NCBI GenBank assembly: GCA_023393755.1
Contig: JAEXCA010000163.1
Span: 1-22,050 of the forward strand
DNA length: 22,050 nt
Direction: 5' to 3'
From: Actinomycetes bacterium
GTDB taxonomy: Bacteria > Actinomycetota > Actinomycetes > Propionibacteriales > Propionibacteriaceae
In this document: one piece after another, positions 1 to 7,694 of the stretch
How positions within the stretch are numbered: the stretch's first letter is position 1
How the letters are laid out: each line of letters opens with the position of its first letter
The notes under the pieces: model-generated
The model's input: only the letters and a program-made list of their open reading frames with translations
Told to the model about the DNA's origin: nothing
The model's database searches: none
Position numbers and translations under genes: made by a program

Positions 1-65
1 CCGGGCGGGGGGCGGCCTATCCGCCGGCAGCCCCCGGTATTTTGTGGGCTGTGAGAGGAGGCGGC

Positions 66-1232
66 ATGCCCAGCGGATCCGGGGAGGACCCCTTCATCCG
101 ATGCGAGCCGCTCGAGATCGCCGCGGGCTGGCCGTACGGGCTGCTTCCGGCCACCCCACGACCGCATGACTCCCGCTCGCCACGTGAAGCCCTGGCCGAC
201 GCGATCCGGCCGGCTCTGCTCCGTCCGCCCTGCTACGTGACGTTCTCCGGCGGACGCGACTCCTCGGCCGTCCTGGCCGTGGCCACCGAGCTGGCCCGGC
301 GCGAGGGGCACGAACTCCCGATTCCGGTGACCAGGGTGTACCCGAACCTCCCGGCCACCGAGGAAGGCGACTGGCAGCGGCTGGTGATCGATCACCTCGG
401 GCTCGACGAGTGGCTCCGGCTGGAGTTCTCCGGCGAGACCGAGTTGCTCGGCGAAAGCGCGACCCGCTCGGTCCGCGCCCACGGTGTGTTCTTTCCCGCC
501 CCGCTGCATGCCCACACCGCCGTGTTCGAACGACTCGACAGCGGTTCACTGCTCACCGGCGAGGGAGGCGACGCCGTTCTCGGCACCCGGCGCGGGACCG
601 CCCTGGCGAGGCTCCGCCGGGGACGGTTCGACCCCAGGACGCTGTGGTCCGTGGCCGACGCCACCCTGCCCAACCCACTGCAGCGCGCGATCACCCGCCG
701 GGGGATGCGGCGGCGCTCGCTGCAGGCCCGCTGGCTGAGGCCGGACGCACTGCGCCGCCACGCCCGGCTCGCCGCCCAGGACGTGGTCGCCGAGCCGCTG
801 TTCCACGCCGCGGCGACCTGGCACATCTCCCGGCTGCGGTCGTTCGCGCTGATCCGCCACAACCACACCGCGATGGCCGCCGAGTACGGGCTGCGGGCCA
901 GCGATCCGTTGCTCGACGCCGGTTTCCTGGCGGCGCTGGCCGGGGCCGGTCCCCGGCTGGGCTTCACCAGCCGGACCTCGGCCATGGGCGAGCTGTTCTC
1001 CGATGTCCTGCCGACCCCGGTGCTCACCCGGACCAGCAAGGCCGCCTTCAACCAGGCCAACAGCGGTTCCAGCACCAGGGAGTTCGCCGCGACCTGGGAC
1101 GGGTCGGGGGTCGACCCGGAACTGGTCGACGTCGACCGGCTTCGCGAACTGTGGCTGAACGACGACCAGACCATGATCACCGGCCTGCTGCTGCACAGCG
1201 CCTGGCTGGCCACCCACGGAGGTTCCGGATGA
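66..1232 (+). CDS. Asparagine synthetase-like lasso cyclase (short form)
   Basis: Predicted ATP-dependent amide (macrolactam) synthetase of the asparagine synthetase B C-terminal domain family, 388 aa. The ATP-pyrophosphatase loop SGGRDSS is at residues 61-67 and the second nucleotide-site motif LLTGEGGD at 162-169. In lasso-peptide systems this family adenylates an Asp/Glu side chain of the precursor and closes the ring. The N-terminal glutamine amidohydrolase domain of ordinary asparagine synthetases and most lasso cyclases (~600 aa) is absent. I chose ATG 66 because AGGAGG at 56-61 sits four bases upstream. The frame is, however, open back to the window edge (TTG at 42 is another possible start), so a longer protein cannot be fully excluded. 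The stop overlaps the next start (ATGA), indicating translational coupling to the B2 gene. Family assignment is firm; the lasso role is inferred from the neighbours. Confidence 0.82.
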   Translation: MPSGSGEDPFIRCEPLEIAAGWPYGLLPATPRPHDSRSPREALADAIRPALLRPPCYVTFSGGRDSSAVLAVATELARREGHELPIPVTRVYPNLPATEEGDWQRLVIDHLGLDEWLRLEFSGETELLGESATRSVRAHGVFFPAPLHAHTAVFERLDSGSLLTGEGGDAVLGTRRGTALARLRRGRFDPRTLWSVADATLPNPLQRAITRRGMRRRSLQARWLRPDALRRHARLAAQDVVAEPLFHAAATWHISRLRSFALIRHNHTAMAAEYGLRASDPLLDAGFLAALAGAGPRLGFTSRTSAMGELFSDVLPTPVLTRTSKAAFNQANSGSSTREFAATWDGSGVDPELVDVDRLRELWLNDDQTMITGLLLHSAWLATHGGSG

Positions 1233-1699
1233 CGAAGCGCTCCTGGTTCTCCCTGATCGCCCGGGTACCGCTCGCCGAGGTGCCACCGACCCTGGCCGCA
1301 CTGGCGGTTGCCGGGTTCGTCGAGATCGGACTCCGCACGCTGAAACTGCCGCGACTGGCGACCCTCGTCGGCGCCCCCCTTCTCCTGGACGACGGCGCGG
1401 AGATCCTCCGCGAGCAGGACCCGGGGTTCGTCCTGCCGCCACACGCCCGGCGTCAGCTCGCCGCCACCCGCCGGGTACTGCGCCACTGGCCGTTCGGCGA
1501 CACCTGCCTTCGCCAGGCACTGATCGCCGGGCAGCGGCTGAGGCGGTTCAACCCGCGCCTCCAGGTGGGCGTCGCCAAGCTCGACGGCGAGGTCCGGGCG
1601 CACGCCTGGCTGCTGATCCACGGTCGCATCCTGGATCCGCTGGGAGCCGCCTCGTCCTACCTTCCGCTGAACTCGATACCCTCTGGACTGAAGAGATGA
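1229..1699 (+). CDS. Lasso peptide biosynthesis B2-type (transglutaminase-like) protease
   Basis: Small 156-aa protein resembling the B2 leader peptidase of lasso-peptide clusters (transglutaminase-like Cys-His-Asp fold, Transglut_core3). The expected catalytic triad is visible: Cys93 in GDTCLRQAL, His125 in RAHAWLL and Asp136 in ILDPLG. The length is typical for stand-alone B2 proteins, which need a separate B1/RRE (PqqD-like) partner to hold the leader. No such partner is seen in the window, so it may lie upstream. The ATG overlaps the cyclase stop by four bases and is preceded by GGAGG at 1218-1222. The stop in turn overlaps the kinase start at 1696 (ATGA). The protein presumably cuts the leader from a precursor peptide in the cytoplasm before or during cyclisation. 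The family call is strong; the substrate is unknown. Confidence 0.85.
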   Translation: MTKRSWFSLIARVPLAEVPPTLAALAVAGFVEIGLRTLKLPRLATLVGAPLLLDDGAEILREQDPGFVLPPHARRQLAATRRVLRHWPFGDTCLRQALIAGQRLRRFNPRLQVGVAKLDGEVRAHAWLLIHGRILDPLGAASSYLPLNSIPSGLKR

Positions 1700-2637
1700 C
1701 CTCGCTCACCCGGCTCTACGGCCTCGCCATCCGCTCCGCGGTTCCGCTGCACCAGCACCGTCCGGTGCCTGACGATGTCGAGGTCGACCTCGACATCGAG
1801 CTCGGCGAACCGATCACCGCCTCGGCTGAGGTGCCCGACGGCCGGGTGCTGCTGCACCTGCGCACCCACGAGCAGCTCTACGTGGCGGTGGCCGACGCGG
1901 ACGGCTATCTGCTCCGCTTCTTCGACACCTGCGACATCCGGCTCGACCGGGCGCTCACCCGGGCGACGATCGCGCCGGTCGAAGGGACCGATCCGACGAT
2001 CGTGTCGGTACTGGCCGGCGGCACCCTGCTGGCCTTCGTGCTCGCCATGCGCGGCGAGCCGGTCCTGCACGGCAGCGCGGTGCAACTGGGCGAGCAGGCG
2101 TTGGCCTTCGTGGGCGCGTCCGGCATGGGCAAGTCGACCATGGCCACGCTCCAGGCCGCCGACGGAGCCGGGCTGATCACCGACGATCTGCTGCGGCTGG
2201 ATCTCAGCCGCACACCACCGGGCTGTGCGCTCGGCGCCACCGAACTGCGGCTGCGCAAGGCCGCCGGGGAACTGGCCGGCCGCTTCGAGCTGTCTCCCGG
2301 ACGGCGGACCACCGGCGACGACCGCGAGGCACTCGCGCCGCTGGGCGCCACCACCGAGGGGCTGCCGCTGGCCGCGATCGTGGTCCCCTTCCCGGACAAG
2401 TCACCGGACAAGCGCGAGCCCGAGGTCCAGCGCCTGGACCAGATGGCCGCCTTCCTCATGCTCTCGCAGTTCCCACGACTGCTCGGCTGGCAGGATCCCG
2501 AGGTCCTGCAACGCCAGTTCCAGCAATTGGGCGAAGTGGTGGAACGCGTCCCGGTGTACGCCGCCGGGCTGCCCTGGGGGCCGCCGTTCCCTGACCGGCT
2601 GGCCGCACAACTCCGCGCCGCGATCGGTCTCGCCTGA
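1696..2637 (+). CDS. HPr kinase-like P-loop protein of the lasso-type cluster
   Basis: A 313-aa protein resembling the HPr serine kinase C-terminal domain. After an N-terminal region of about 120 residues with no motif I recognise come LHGSAV (124-129), the Walker A loop GASGMGKST (140-148) and a Walker B-like ITDDLLRLDL (161-170). This order matches the HprK-type kinases found in RiPP clusters, where a relative phosphorylates the C-terminal serine of the lasso peptide paeninodin. It is much shorter than a motif-rich multidomain kinase and lacks any obvious HPr-regulatory context such as PTS genes. It overlaps the B2 gene by four bases (ATGA), so its product is probably made with the maturation enzymes. 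The likely role is phosphorylation or another nucleotide-dependent tailoring of the cluster peptide. A sensor or regulatory role is the alternative. The fold is confident; the substrate is inferred. Confidence 0.75.
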   Translation: MTSLTRLYGLAIRSAVPLHQHRPVPDDVEVDLDIELGEPITASAEVPDGRVLLHLRTHEQLYVAVADADGYLLRFFDTCDIRLDRALTRATIAPVEGTDPTIVSVLAGGTLLAFVLAMRGEPVLHGSAVQLGEQALAFVGASGMGKSTMATLQAADGAGLITDDLLRLDLSRTPPGCALGATELRLRKAAGELAGRFELSPGRRTTGDDREALAPLGATTEGLPLAAIVVPFPDKSPDKREPEVQRLDQMAAFLMLSQFPRLLGWQDPEVLQRQFQQLGEVVERVPVYAAGLPWGPPFPDRLAAQLRAAIGLA

Positions 2638-2698
2638 TGTTCTGGCCTGACCTCGGGCGCCGCCCGGCTGACAGCGAGTATCGGGGGATCGGAACCCG

Positions 2699-4591
2699 AT
2701 GAGCAGCGACGAGCCGGTCGATCCGCTGACCCTGCGAATGGCGGCGCGCTCGGAGCGCAAGTCGCTCGGGCGGCTCTCCCGTCTGGTCGCCAGCAGCGTC
2801 GAACTCGTGTGGTCGGCGGAGCGCAGGCTGTTCGTCGCCCTGGTGATCCTGCAGCTGATCGCCGCCGGCGCGCTGGCCGCGCAGGTGCTGGCCGTCCAGG
2901 CCGTGCTGGATGCGATCCTGCTCACCCAGTCCACCGATGGCGTGGGCCAGGTGGTGGCACCCGTCCTGGCGCTGGCCGGGCTGACCGCGCTGACCGCCAT
3001 CACCGGGGTCGTCCAGGGGCAGGTGCAACGGCTGCTCGGCGAGGAGGTCGCCCGCTCGATGTGGCAGCGGGTGCTCGAGGTCGCCACCGGCGTCGGGCTG
3101 CGCCACTTCGAGTCGCCGGAGTTCTACAACCGGTTGAACCGGGTGCAGACCAGCGCGATGGGTCGCCCCTACCAGGTCACCCAGGGCCTGCTCACCGTGG
3201 CCGGCGCCCTGGCCGCCTCGATCGGCGTCGGCCTGGCGCTGGTCAGCGTGTCGCCGCTGCTCCTTCCCCTGGTGGTGATCGGCGGCGTTCCGATCCTGAT
3301 CACCAGCCGGCGGGAGTCCCGGCTGGAGTTCGACTTCGCGGTCAGGCAGACGCCGACGGTCCGACTACGGCAGTACTTCGCCCTGCTGCAGACCGGGCGG
3401 GACGAGGCCAAGGAGGTCCGCGCGTTCGGTCTCGGAGGCTGGCTGCTGGATCGGTTCGATCGGCTCTACCGCTCCTACCTGACGGACATGCGAGGGCACG
3501 TCCGGCGCCGAACCGTGCTGAGCCTGATCGGCCAGCTCGGCTCCGCGATCGTGCTGGCCGCCACCCTGCTGGCGATGATCTGGCTGATCGCCGAGGGTCA
3601 GATCGGCATCGCCGGCGCCGGGGCGGCGATCGTGGCCATCCGGATGCTCGCCACGCAGGTACAGACGCTGTTCCGGGGGGTCCAGACCATCTTCGAGTCC
3701 GGCCTCTTCCTGGACGACGTCACCGAGTTCCTCGCACTCGGCCGGGCCGCCCGGGAGGAGGACACCGGTTCGGATGCGCCCGAGGGCTTCGCCACCCTCC
3801 GGGTGGAGGACGTCCGCTTCCGCTACCCCGGCTCGGATACCGAGGCGCTGCGCGGGGTGGACGTGGAACTGCATGCCGGCGAGATCATCGCGCTGGTCGG
3901 CGAGAACGGTTCGGGCAAGACCACCCTGGCGAAGCTGCTGGCGGGCCTCTACACCCCCGACAGCGGCCGGATCAGCTGGGACGGCCGGGACGCGGCCGGC
4001 TTCCGCCCCTCCAGCCTGCGGGAGCGGATCACCGTCGTCTTCCAGGACTTCGTCCGCTACGCCCTCACCGCCTCGGAGAACATCGCGGTCGGACGGATCA
4101 GCCAGCCACCGGATCCGGAGCGGGTCAGGGCCGCCGCCCGCGCGGCCGGCGCGACCGGTGCGATCGACGCCCTGCCGAACGGCTTCGAGACCACCCTGTC
4201 GCGGTTGTTCGCCGGCGGGCGCGATCTCTCCGGCGGCCAGTGGCAGCGGATCGCCCTGGCCAGGTCGTTCTACCGGGACGCGCCCCTGGTCATCCTCGAC
4301 GAACCGAGCGCCGCACTCGACCCGCGGGCCGAACACGAACTGTTCTCCACCCTGCGCACCGCCCTGCACGGCCGGACCGCGCTGTTCATCTCACACCGGT
4401 TCTCGACCGTCCGGGGCGCGGACCGGATCTACGTCCTGCACGAGGGCCTGGTCGCCGAGCAGGGTAGCCACGACGAGCTGGTGGCCAGGGACGGCCGGTA
4501 CGCCGAACTCTTCCGGCTCCAGTCCGAGGCCTACGTCGCCGCCGAGCTGGGCGAACCGTCCGACGACCAGCCGGCCGACGGCCAGGGTTGA
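2699..4591 (+). CDS. ABC exporter, fused permease-ATPase (peptide export)
   Basis: A 630-aa half-transporter with a type I exporter fold. Six hydrophobic segments lie at about 43-70, 85-105, 162-182, 186-202, 272-297 and 301-320. The nucleotide-binding domain follows with Walker A GENGSGKT (401-408), Q-loop VVFQD, signature LSGGQ (510-514), Walker B LVILDE (530-535) and the H-loop histidine 566. It probably forms a homodimer and corresponds to the D protein that exports, and confers immunity to, the mature lasso-type peptide. It starts 61 bases after the kinase, with GGGGGA at 2683-2688 about ten bases before ATG 2699, and is the last gene of the run. There is no N-terminal peptidase C39 domain, consistent with leader removal by the B2 protein. 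Exporter function is certain from the motifs; the cargo is inferred from the operon. Confidence 0.85.
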   Translation: MSSDEPVDPLTLRMAARSERKSLGRLSRLVASSVELVWSAERRLFVALVILQLIAAGALAAQVLAVQAVLDAILLTQSTDGVGQVVAPVLALAGLTALTAITGVVQGQVQRLLGEEVARSMWQRVLEVATGVGLRHFESPEFYNRLNRVQTSAMGRPYQVTQGLLTVAGALAASIGVGLALVSVSPLLLPLVVIGGVPILITSRRESRLEFDFAVRQTPTVRLRQYFALLQTGRDEAKEVRAFGLGGWLLDRFDRLYRSYLTDMRGHVRRRTVLSLIGQLGSAIVLAATLLAMIWLIAEGQIGIAGAGAAIVAIRMLATQVQTLFRGVQTIFESGLFLDDVTEFLALGRAAREEDTGSDAPEGFATLRVEDVRFRYPGSDTEALRGVDVELHAGEIIALVGENGSGKTTLAKLLAGLYTPDSGRISWDGRDAAGFRPSSLRERITVVFQDFVRYALTASENIAVGRISQPPDPERVRAAARAAGATGAIDALPNGFETTLSRLFAGGRDLSGGQWQRIALARSFYRDAPLVILDEPSAALDPRAEHELFSTLRTALHGRTALFISHRFSTVRGADRIYVLHEGLVAEQGSHDELVARDGRYAELFRLQSEAYVAAELGEPSDDQPADGQG

Positions 4592-4613
4592 CCCGCCAGG
4601 CACACTGGGAGCC

Positions 4614-5795
4614 ATGACCACGCCACGTACCGCGACCGTGCCACGTACCGCGCAGCGCGGGCTGGCGACCGCGACCCTCGCGCTGATCCTGGCCGGCTGC
4701 GCCGGTGAACCCGCCGCCACCCGGCCGACCTCGGTACCGCCGTCCACCGGCGCGGCCACCTCCACTCCGGCACCGACCACGCCGGCCCCCACCACCGCGG
4801 CGCCCTCCGAGACGGCCACCCCGCAGACGCCAGGAGAACCCGGCGAACCCCGGGTGCTGGCCACCGGCCTGGACGTCCCCTGGGATCTGGCGGTACTGCC
4901 GGACGGCGGCGCCCTGGTCACCCTGCGGCAGCGTGCCGAGGTCGTGCTGATCACCCCTGGGGCGGAACCGTCCGTGGCGGCCCGGATCGACGAGGCCCGG
5001 CCCGACGGCGAGGGCGGCCTGCTCGGCCTCACCCTCTCCCCGGACTTCGCCACCGATCAGGCCGTCTACCTCTACTACACCGGCAGCCGGGACAACCGGG
5101 TGGTCCGCTACCACTACGCCGACGGCCGGCTGAGCTCACCCGAACCGATCCTCACCGGGATCCCCAAGTCGAAGAACCACAACGGCGGCCGGATCCGGTT
5201 CGGCCCCGACGGCATGCTCTACATCACCACCGGCGACAATCACGCCAAGCCGGCGCACAACTCGCAGAACACCAGGACGCTGGACGGCAAGATCCTCCGG
5301 GTCACCCCGACAGGCAAGGTCCCCGGCGACAACCCGTTCGGCAACGAGGTGTGGTCCTACGGCCACCGCAACGTGCAGGGGATCGGCTGGGACGGCCAGG
5401 GCCGGATGTACGCCAGCGAGTTCGGCAGCGGCGAGTTCGACGAACTCAACCTGATCGAGAAGGGCGGCAACTACGGCTGGCCCGAGGCCGAGGGCCGCTC
5501 GGACAACCCGGACTTCATCGAACCGCTCCTGGTCTGGGCCACCGACGACGCCTCGCCCAGCGGCATCGCCGTGACGCCGGACGGAACCGTGCTCCTCGCC
5601 TCGCTTCGCGGTGAGCGGCTCTGGCGCGCGCAGTGGGACGGCGATCGGATGGTCGACGACGTCTACTTCGACGGCGCCGGGCGGCTGCGGGCGGTCGAGA
5701 TCGTCGGAGATGAACTCTGGCTGCTGACCAACAACACCGCTCGCGGGAAACCCGGTCGCGACGACGACCAGCTGATCGCGATCAAGGCGCCCTAG
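4614..5795 (+). CDS. PQQ-dependent sugar dehydrogenase-like lipoprotein
   Basis: Extracytoplasmic lipoprotein of 393 aa. A signal peptide ends in the lipobox LAGC (Cys29) and is followed by a Pro/Thr/Ala-rich linker to about residue 80. The rest is a glucose/sorbosone dehydrogenase-type six-bladed beta-propeller: VPWDLAVLPDGG, NHNGGRIRFGPDGMLYITTGD, YGHRNVQGIGWD, EFGSGEFDELN and GGNYGWP are typical blade motifs. Members of this family (soluble glucose dehydrogenase/Asd-like) oxidise aldoses with PQQ, but many actinobacterial lipoproteins of this type have no known substrate. The N-terminus contains a short direct repeat (CCACGTACCGCG at 4623 and 4641). It lies 22 bases after the ABC gene in the same direction, so co-transcription is possible, but nothing ties it to peptide maturation. 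ATG 4614 is the start giving a clean signal peptide. Confidence 0.85.
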   Translation: MTTPRTATVPRTAQRGLATATLALILAGCAGEPAATRPTSVPPSTGAATSTPAPTTPAPTTAAPSETATPQTPGEPGEPRVLATGLDVPWDLAVLPDGGALVTLRQRAEVVLITPGAEPSVAARIDEARPDGEGGLLGLTLSPDFATDQAVYLYYTGSRDNRVVRYHYADGRLSSPEPILTGIPKSKNHNGGRIRFGPDGMLYITTGDNHAKPAHNSQNTRTLDGKILRVTPTGKVPGDNPFGNEVWSYGHRNVQGIGWDGQGRMYASEFGSGEFDELNLIEKGGNYGWPEAEGRSDNPDFIEPLLVWATDDASPSGIAVTPDGTVLLASLRGERLWRAQWDGDRMVDDVYFDGAGRLRAVEIVGDELWLLTNNTARGKPGRDDDQLIAIKAP

Positions 5796-5861
5796 CGGGC
5801 TGCGGGACACTGCGGCGGGCCACACGTGGCGGCGCTGCCACCGGGTTGGGAGGGGGACACC

Positions 5862-6317
5862 ATGGGGGAGGACGCGCCGGCACCCGCCCTGCGCAGACCC
5901 AGTGCGCTGACGGTGGTCGGCGTCGTCTACGCCCTCGCCGCGGCGACGCTGGTGTTCTGGCCCAGCCGGGTCACCGACCTGTTCGGCGGGACGCTGGAGT
6001 CCGTCGACCACGCCTACCGCTACGGCAGCCAACTGCTGGAGATCGGCGCGAACATCCTGCTCTTCGTGCCCGCCGGCTGGCTGGCCGGGCGGCTGCTTCC
6101 CCGCGGCTGGCGCTGGCTGGCGGTGGTGGGGGGTGTGGCGGCGTCGGTGGGCATCGAACTGATCCAGGCCACGTTCCTGCCCGATCGCGTCGCCAGCCCC
6201 ACCGACGTCCTGGCCAACTCGCTGGGGACCATCCTCGGCCTGATCATCGCGACCGTCTCCGGCGCATTCCGCTCCCGCCGGAAGCCCGGCGATCGGCCGG
6301 TGGCGCCCCAGGACTGA
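5862..6317 (+). CDS. VanZ family membrane protein
   Basis: Small 151-aa integral membrane protein of the VanZ-like family. Predicted membrane segments are at about 15-34, 60-78, 84-102 and 119-135. Family signatures are NILLFVPAGW (64-73), the VGIELIQ stretch (96-102) and SPTDVLANSLGTILG (112-126). VanZ relatives are linked to low-level glycopeptide (teicoplanin) resistance or envelope functions, but most are uncharacterised. ATG 5862 is preceded by a purine-rich GGGAGGGGG at 5848-5856, which is why it is preferred over an upstream in-frame start at 5826. A second VanZ domain is encoded at 12968-14053. The molecular role is unknown. Confidence 0.82.
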   Translation: MGEDAPAPALRRPSALTVVGVVYALAAATLVFWPSRVTDLFGGTLESVDHAYRYGSQLLEIGANILLFVPAGWLAGRLLPRGWRWLAVVGGVAASVGIELIQATFLPDRVASPTDVLANSLGTILGLIIATVSGAFRSRRKPGDRPVAPQD

Positions 6318-6346
6318 GCGCACCCGGGCCGCCACCGGCGACACGC

Positions 6347-6352
6347 TAGCGT
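6347..6352 (+). promoter_or_regulatory. -10 box of leaderless promoter for DUF1015 gene
   Basis: TAGCGT is followed by exactly six bases and then ATG 6359, with no Shine-Dalgarno sequence. This is the usual actinobacterial leaderless arrangement, in which transcription starts at or next to the start codon. Confidence 0.6.
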
Positions 6353-6358
6353 TGGCTC

Positions 6359-7552
6359 ATGCCCGGCTTCCGTCCCTTCCGCGCCCTGCGCTACGCCCCC
6401 GGTACCGACCTCTCGGCGGTGATCGCGCCGCCCTACGACGTCCTCTCCCCCGCCGACGTGACAGCGCTGGCGGCCCGCGACCGGCACAACATCGTGCACG
6501 TCGACGTGCCCCAGGGCGGGGAGGACCGCTACCGGCTCGCCGCGCAGCGGCTGCGGGAATGGCTGGACGCCGGCATCCTGGTGGTGGATCCGGAGCCCTC
6601 GCTGACCATCTACCGGATGCGGTTCACCGATGCCACCGGCGCCCGGCGGACTATCTCCGGGGTGCTGGGCGGGCTGGAGGTGATGCCCTACGGCGACCAC
6701 GGCGTCCTGCCGCACGAGCGGGTGACGCCCAAGGCCTCCACCGACCGGCTGGACCTCACCCGGGCCACCGCGGCCAACCTCTCCCCGGTGTGGGGGCTGT
6801 CGCTCGCCGCCGGGCTGACCGCCGCCCTGCAGGAGCACGGCGAACCGGTGGGTTCACTGGTGGTGGACGGCGTCGAGCACCTGGTCGAGCGGGTGACCGA
6901 CCCGGACCGGATCGCCGGGATCGCCGCGATCCTGGCCGCGGACGACGTGTTGATCGCCGACGGCCATCACCGCTACGGCGTCTCCCAGCAGTACCGCGAG
7001 GAGGTCCGGGCAACGACCGGGCGCGACGACACCGCGGCCGAGCACACCCTCACCTTCGTCAACGAGCTGGTCGCCGACCAGCTCAGCATCGAGGCGATCC
7101 ACCGGGTGTACACCGGCGCCGCCCTCGAGCAGCTCCGAGCCGAGCTGTCCGGCTGCTTCGAGCTGTCACCGGCACCGGCTCCCACACCGGGCCTGCTGGC
7201 CGGGATGGTCGAGTCGGGACGGCTGGTGCTGCTCGCGCCGGACGGCACCGCCGAGTGGCTGACCCCCCGCCCGGGCGCCTTCGCCGGGGTCCGCTCGCTG
7301 GACGGAGCCTGGCTGGAGCACGCGCTGGCCGGCTCCCAGGCCCAGGTGGACTACCAGCACGGTCTGGAGGAGATGCTCGACCTGGTCGGTTCGGACGAGG
7401 TCACCGCCGGCATCCTGATCCGTCCCACCTCGCTGGCCGAGATCGAGCGCACCGCCCGCGAGGGCCTGCTGATGCCGCCGAAGTCGACCTTCTTCACCCC
7501 GAAGCTCCGCACCGGCTTCGTGATCCGCCCGACCGAACCCCTGTCTCAGTAG
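6359..7552 (+). CDS. DUF1015 family protein
   Basis: A cytosolic protein of 397 aa matching the DUF1015 family over its full length. Diagnostic stretches are IAPPYDV near the N-terminus (22-28), the central ADGHHRYGVSQQYREE and the C-terminal MPPKSTFFTPKLRTGFVIRP. The family is widespread in bacteria and archaea. It has been linked by context to serine or amino-acid metabolism, but I cannot assign a reaction from sequence. The gene appears to be monocistronic. A leaderless promoter sits directly upstream, and a large palindrome and another leaderless promoter follow it. There is no sign of truncation. Confidence 0.85.
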   Translation: MPGFRPFRALRYAPGTDLSAVIAPPYDVLSPADVTALAARDRHNIVHVDVPQGGEDRYRLAAQRLREWLDAGILVVDPEPSLTIYRMRFTDATGARRTISGVLGGLEVMPYGDHGVLPHERVTPKASTDRLDLTRATAANLSPVWGLSLAAGLTAALQEHGEPVGSLVVDGVEHLVERVTDPDRIAGIAAILAADDVLIADGHHRYGVSQQYREEVRATTGRDDTAAEHTLTFVNELVADQLSIEAIHRVYTGAALEQLRAELSGCFELSPAPAPTPGLLAGMVESGRLVLLAPDGTAEWLTPRPGAFAGVRSLDGAWLEHALAGSQAQVDYQHGLEEMLDLVGSDEVTAGILIRPTSLAEIERTAREGLLMPPKSTFFTPKLRTGFVIRPTEPLSQ

Positions 7553-7584
7553 ACCACCGGGTCCGGACTCCGCTCCGTCGCTTG

Positions 7585-7659
7585 TGACACAAACCGGGCA
7601 GCAGAGAACACTCGCGTGGATAATCCACTCGAACCGCCTCTGCTACCCGGTTTGTGTCA
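7585..7659. repeat. 75-bp palindromic element (22-bp arms)
   Basis: The left arm 7585-7606 (begins TGACACAAACCGGG) and the right arm 7638-7659 (ends CCCGGTTTGTGTCA) are reverse complements at 21 of 22 positions. The 31-base interior contains a second palindrome, GTGGAT-A-ATCCAC (7616-7628), and AACACTCG (7607-7614), which can also pair with CGAGTGTT at 7670-7677. The element fills most of the 142-bp gap between two co-directional genes. It could be a terminator for the DUF1015 gene, a protein-binding site or a small palindromic mobile repeat. There is no strong U-tract, only TTTGTGT inside the arm. Confidence 0.75.
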
Positions 7660-7682
7660 GGGCGGACGACGAGTGTTCGCCG

Positions 7683-7688
7683 TAGGCT
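7683..7688 (+). promoter_or_regulatory. -10 box of leaderless promoter for mutarotase gene
   Basis: TAGGCT lies six bases before ATG 7695 with no ribosome-binding site, matching the leaderless pattern seen at four other genes in this window. The right arm of the palindrome ends 23 bases upstream, so a factor binding it could affect this promoter. Confidence 0.6.
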
Positions 7689-7694
7689 GCCGCC

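Noticed and set aside
392..1621. Minus-strand open frame across the cyclase and B2 genes
   Set aside because: It shows no recognisable motifs and opposes two genes with clear catalytic residues and ribosome-binding sites.
3774..4613. Extension of the PQQ-type lipoprotein frame back into the ABC gene
   Set aside because: The extension overlaps the ABC ATPase out of frame. ATG 4614 begins a normal lipoprotein signal peptide.
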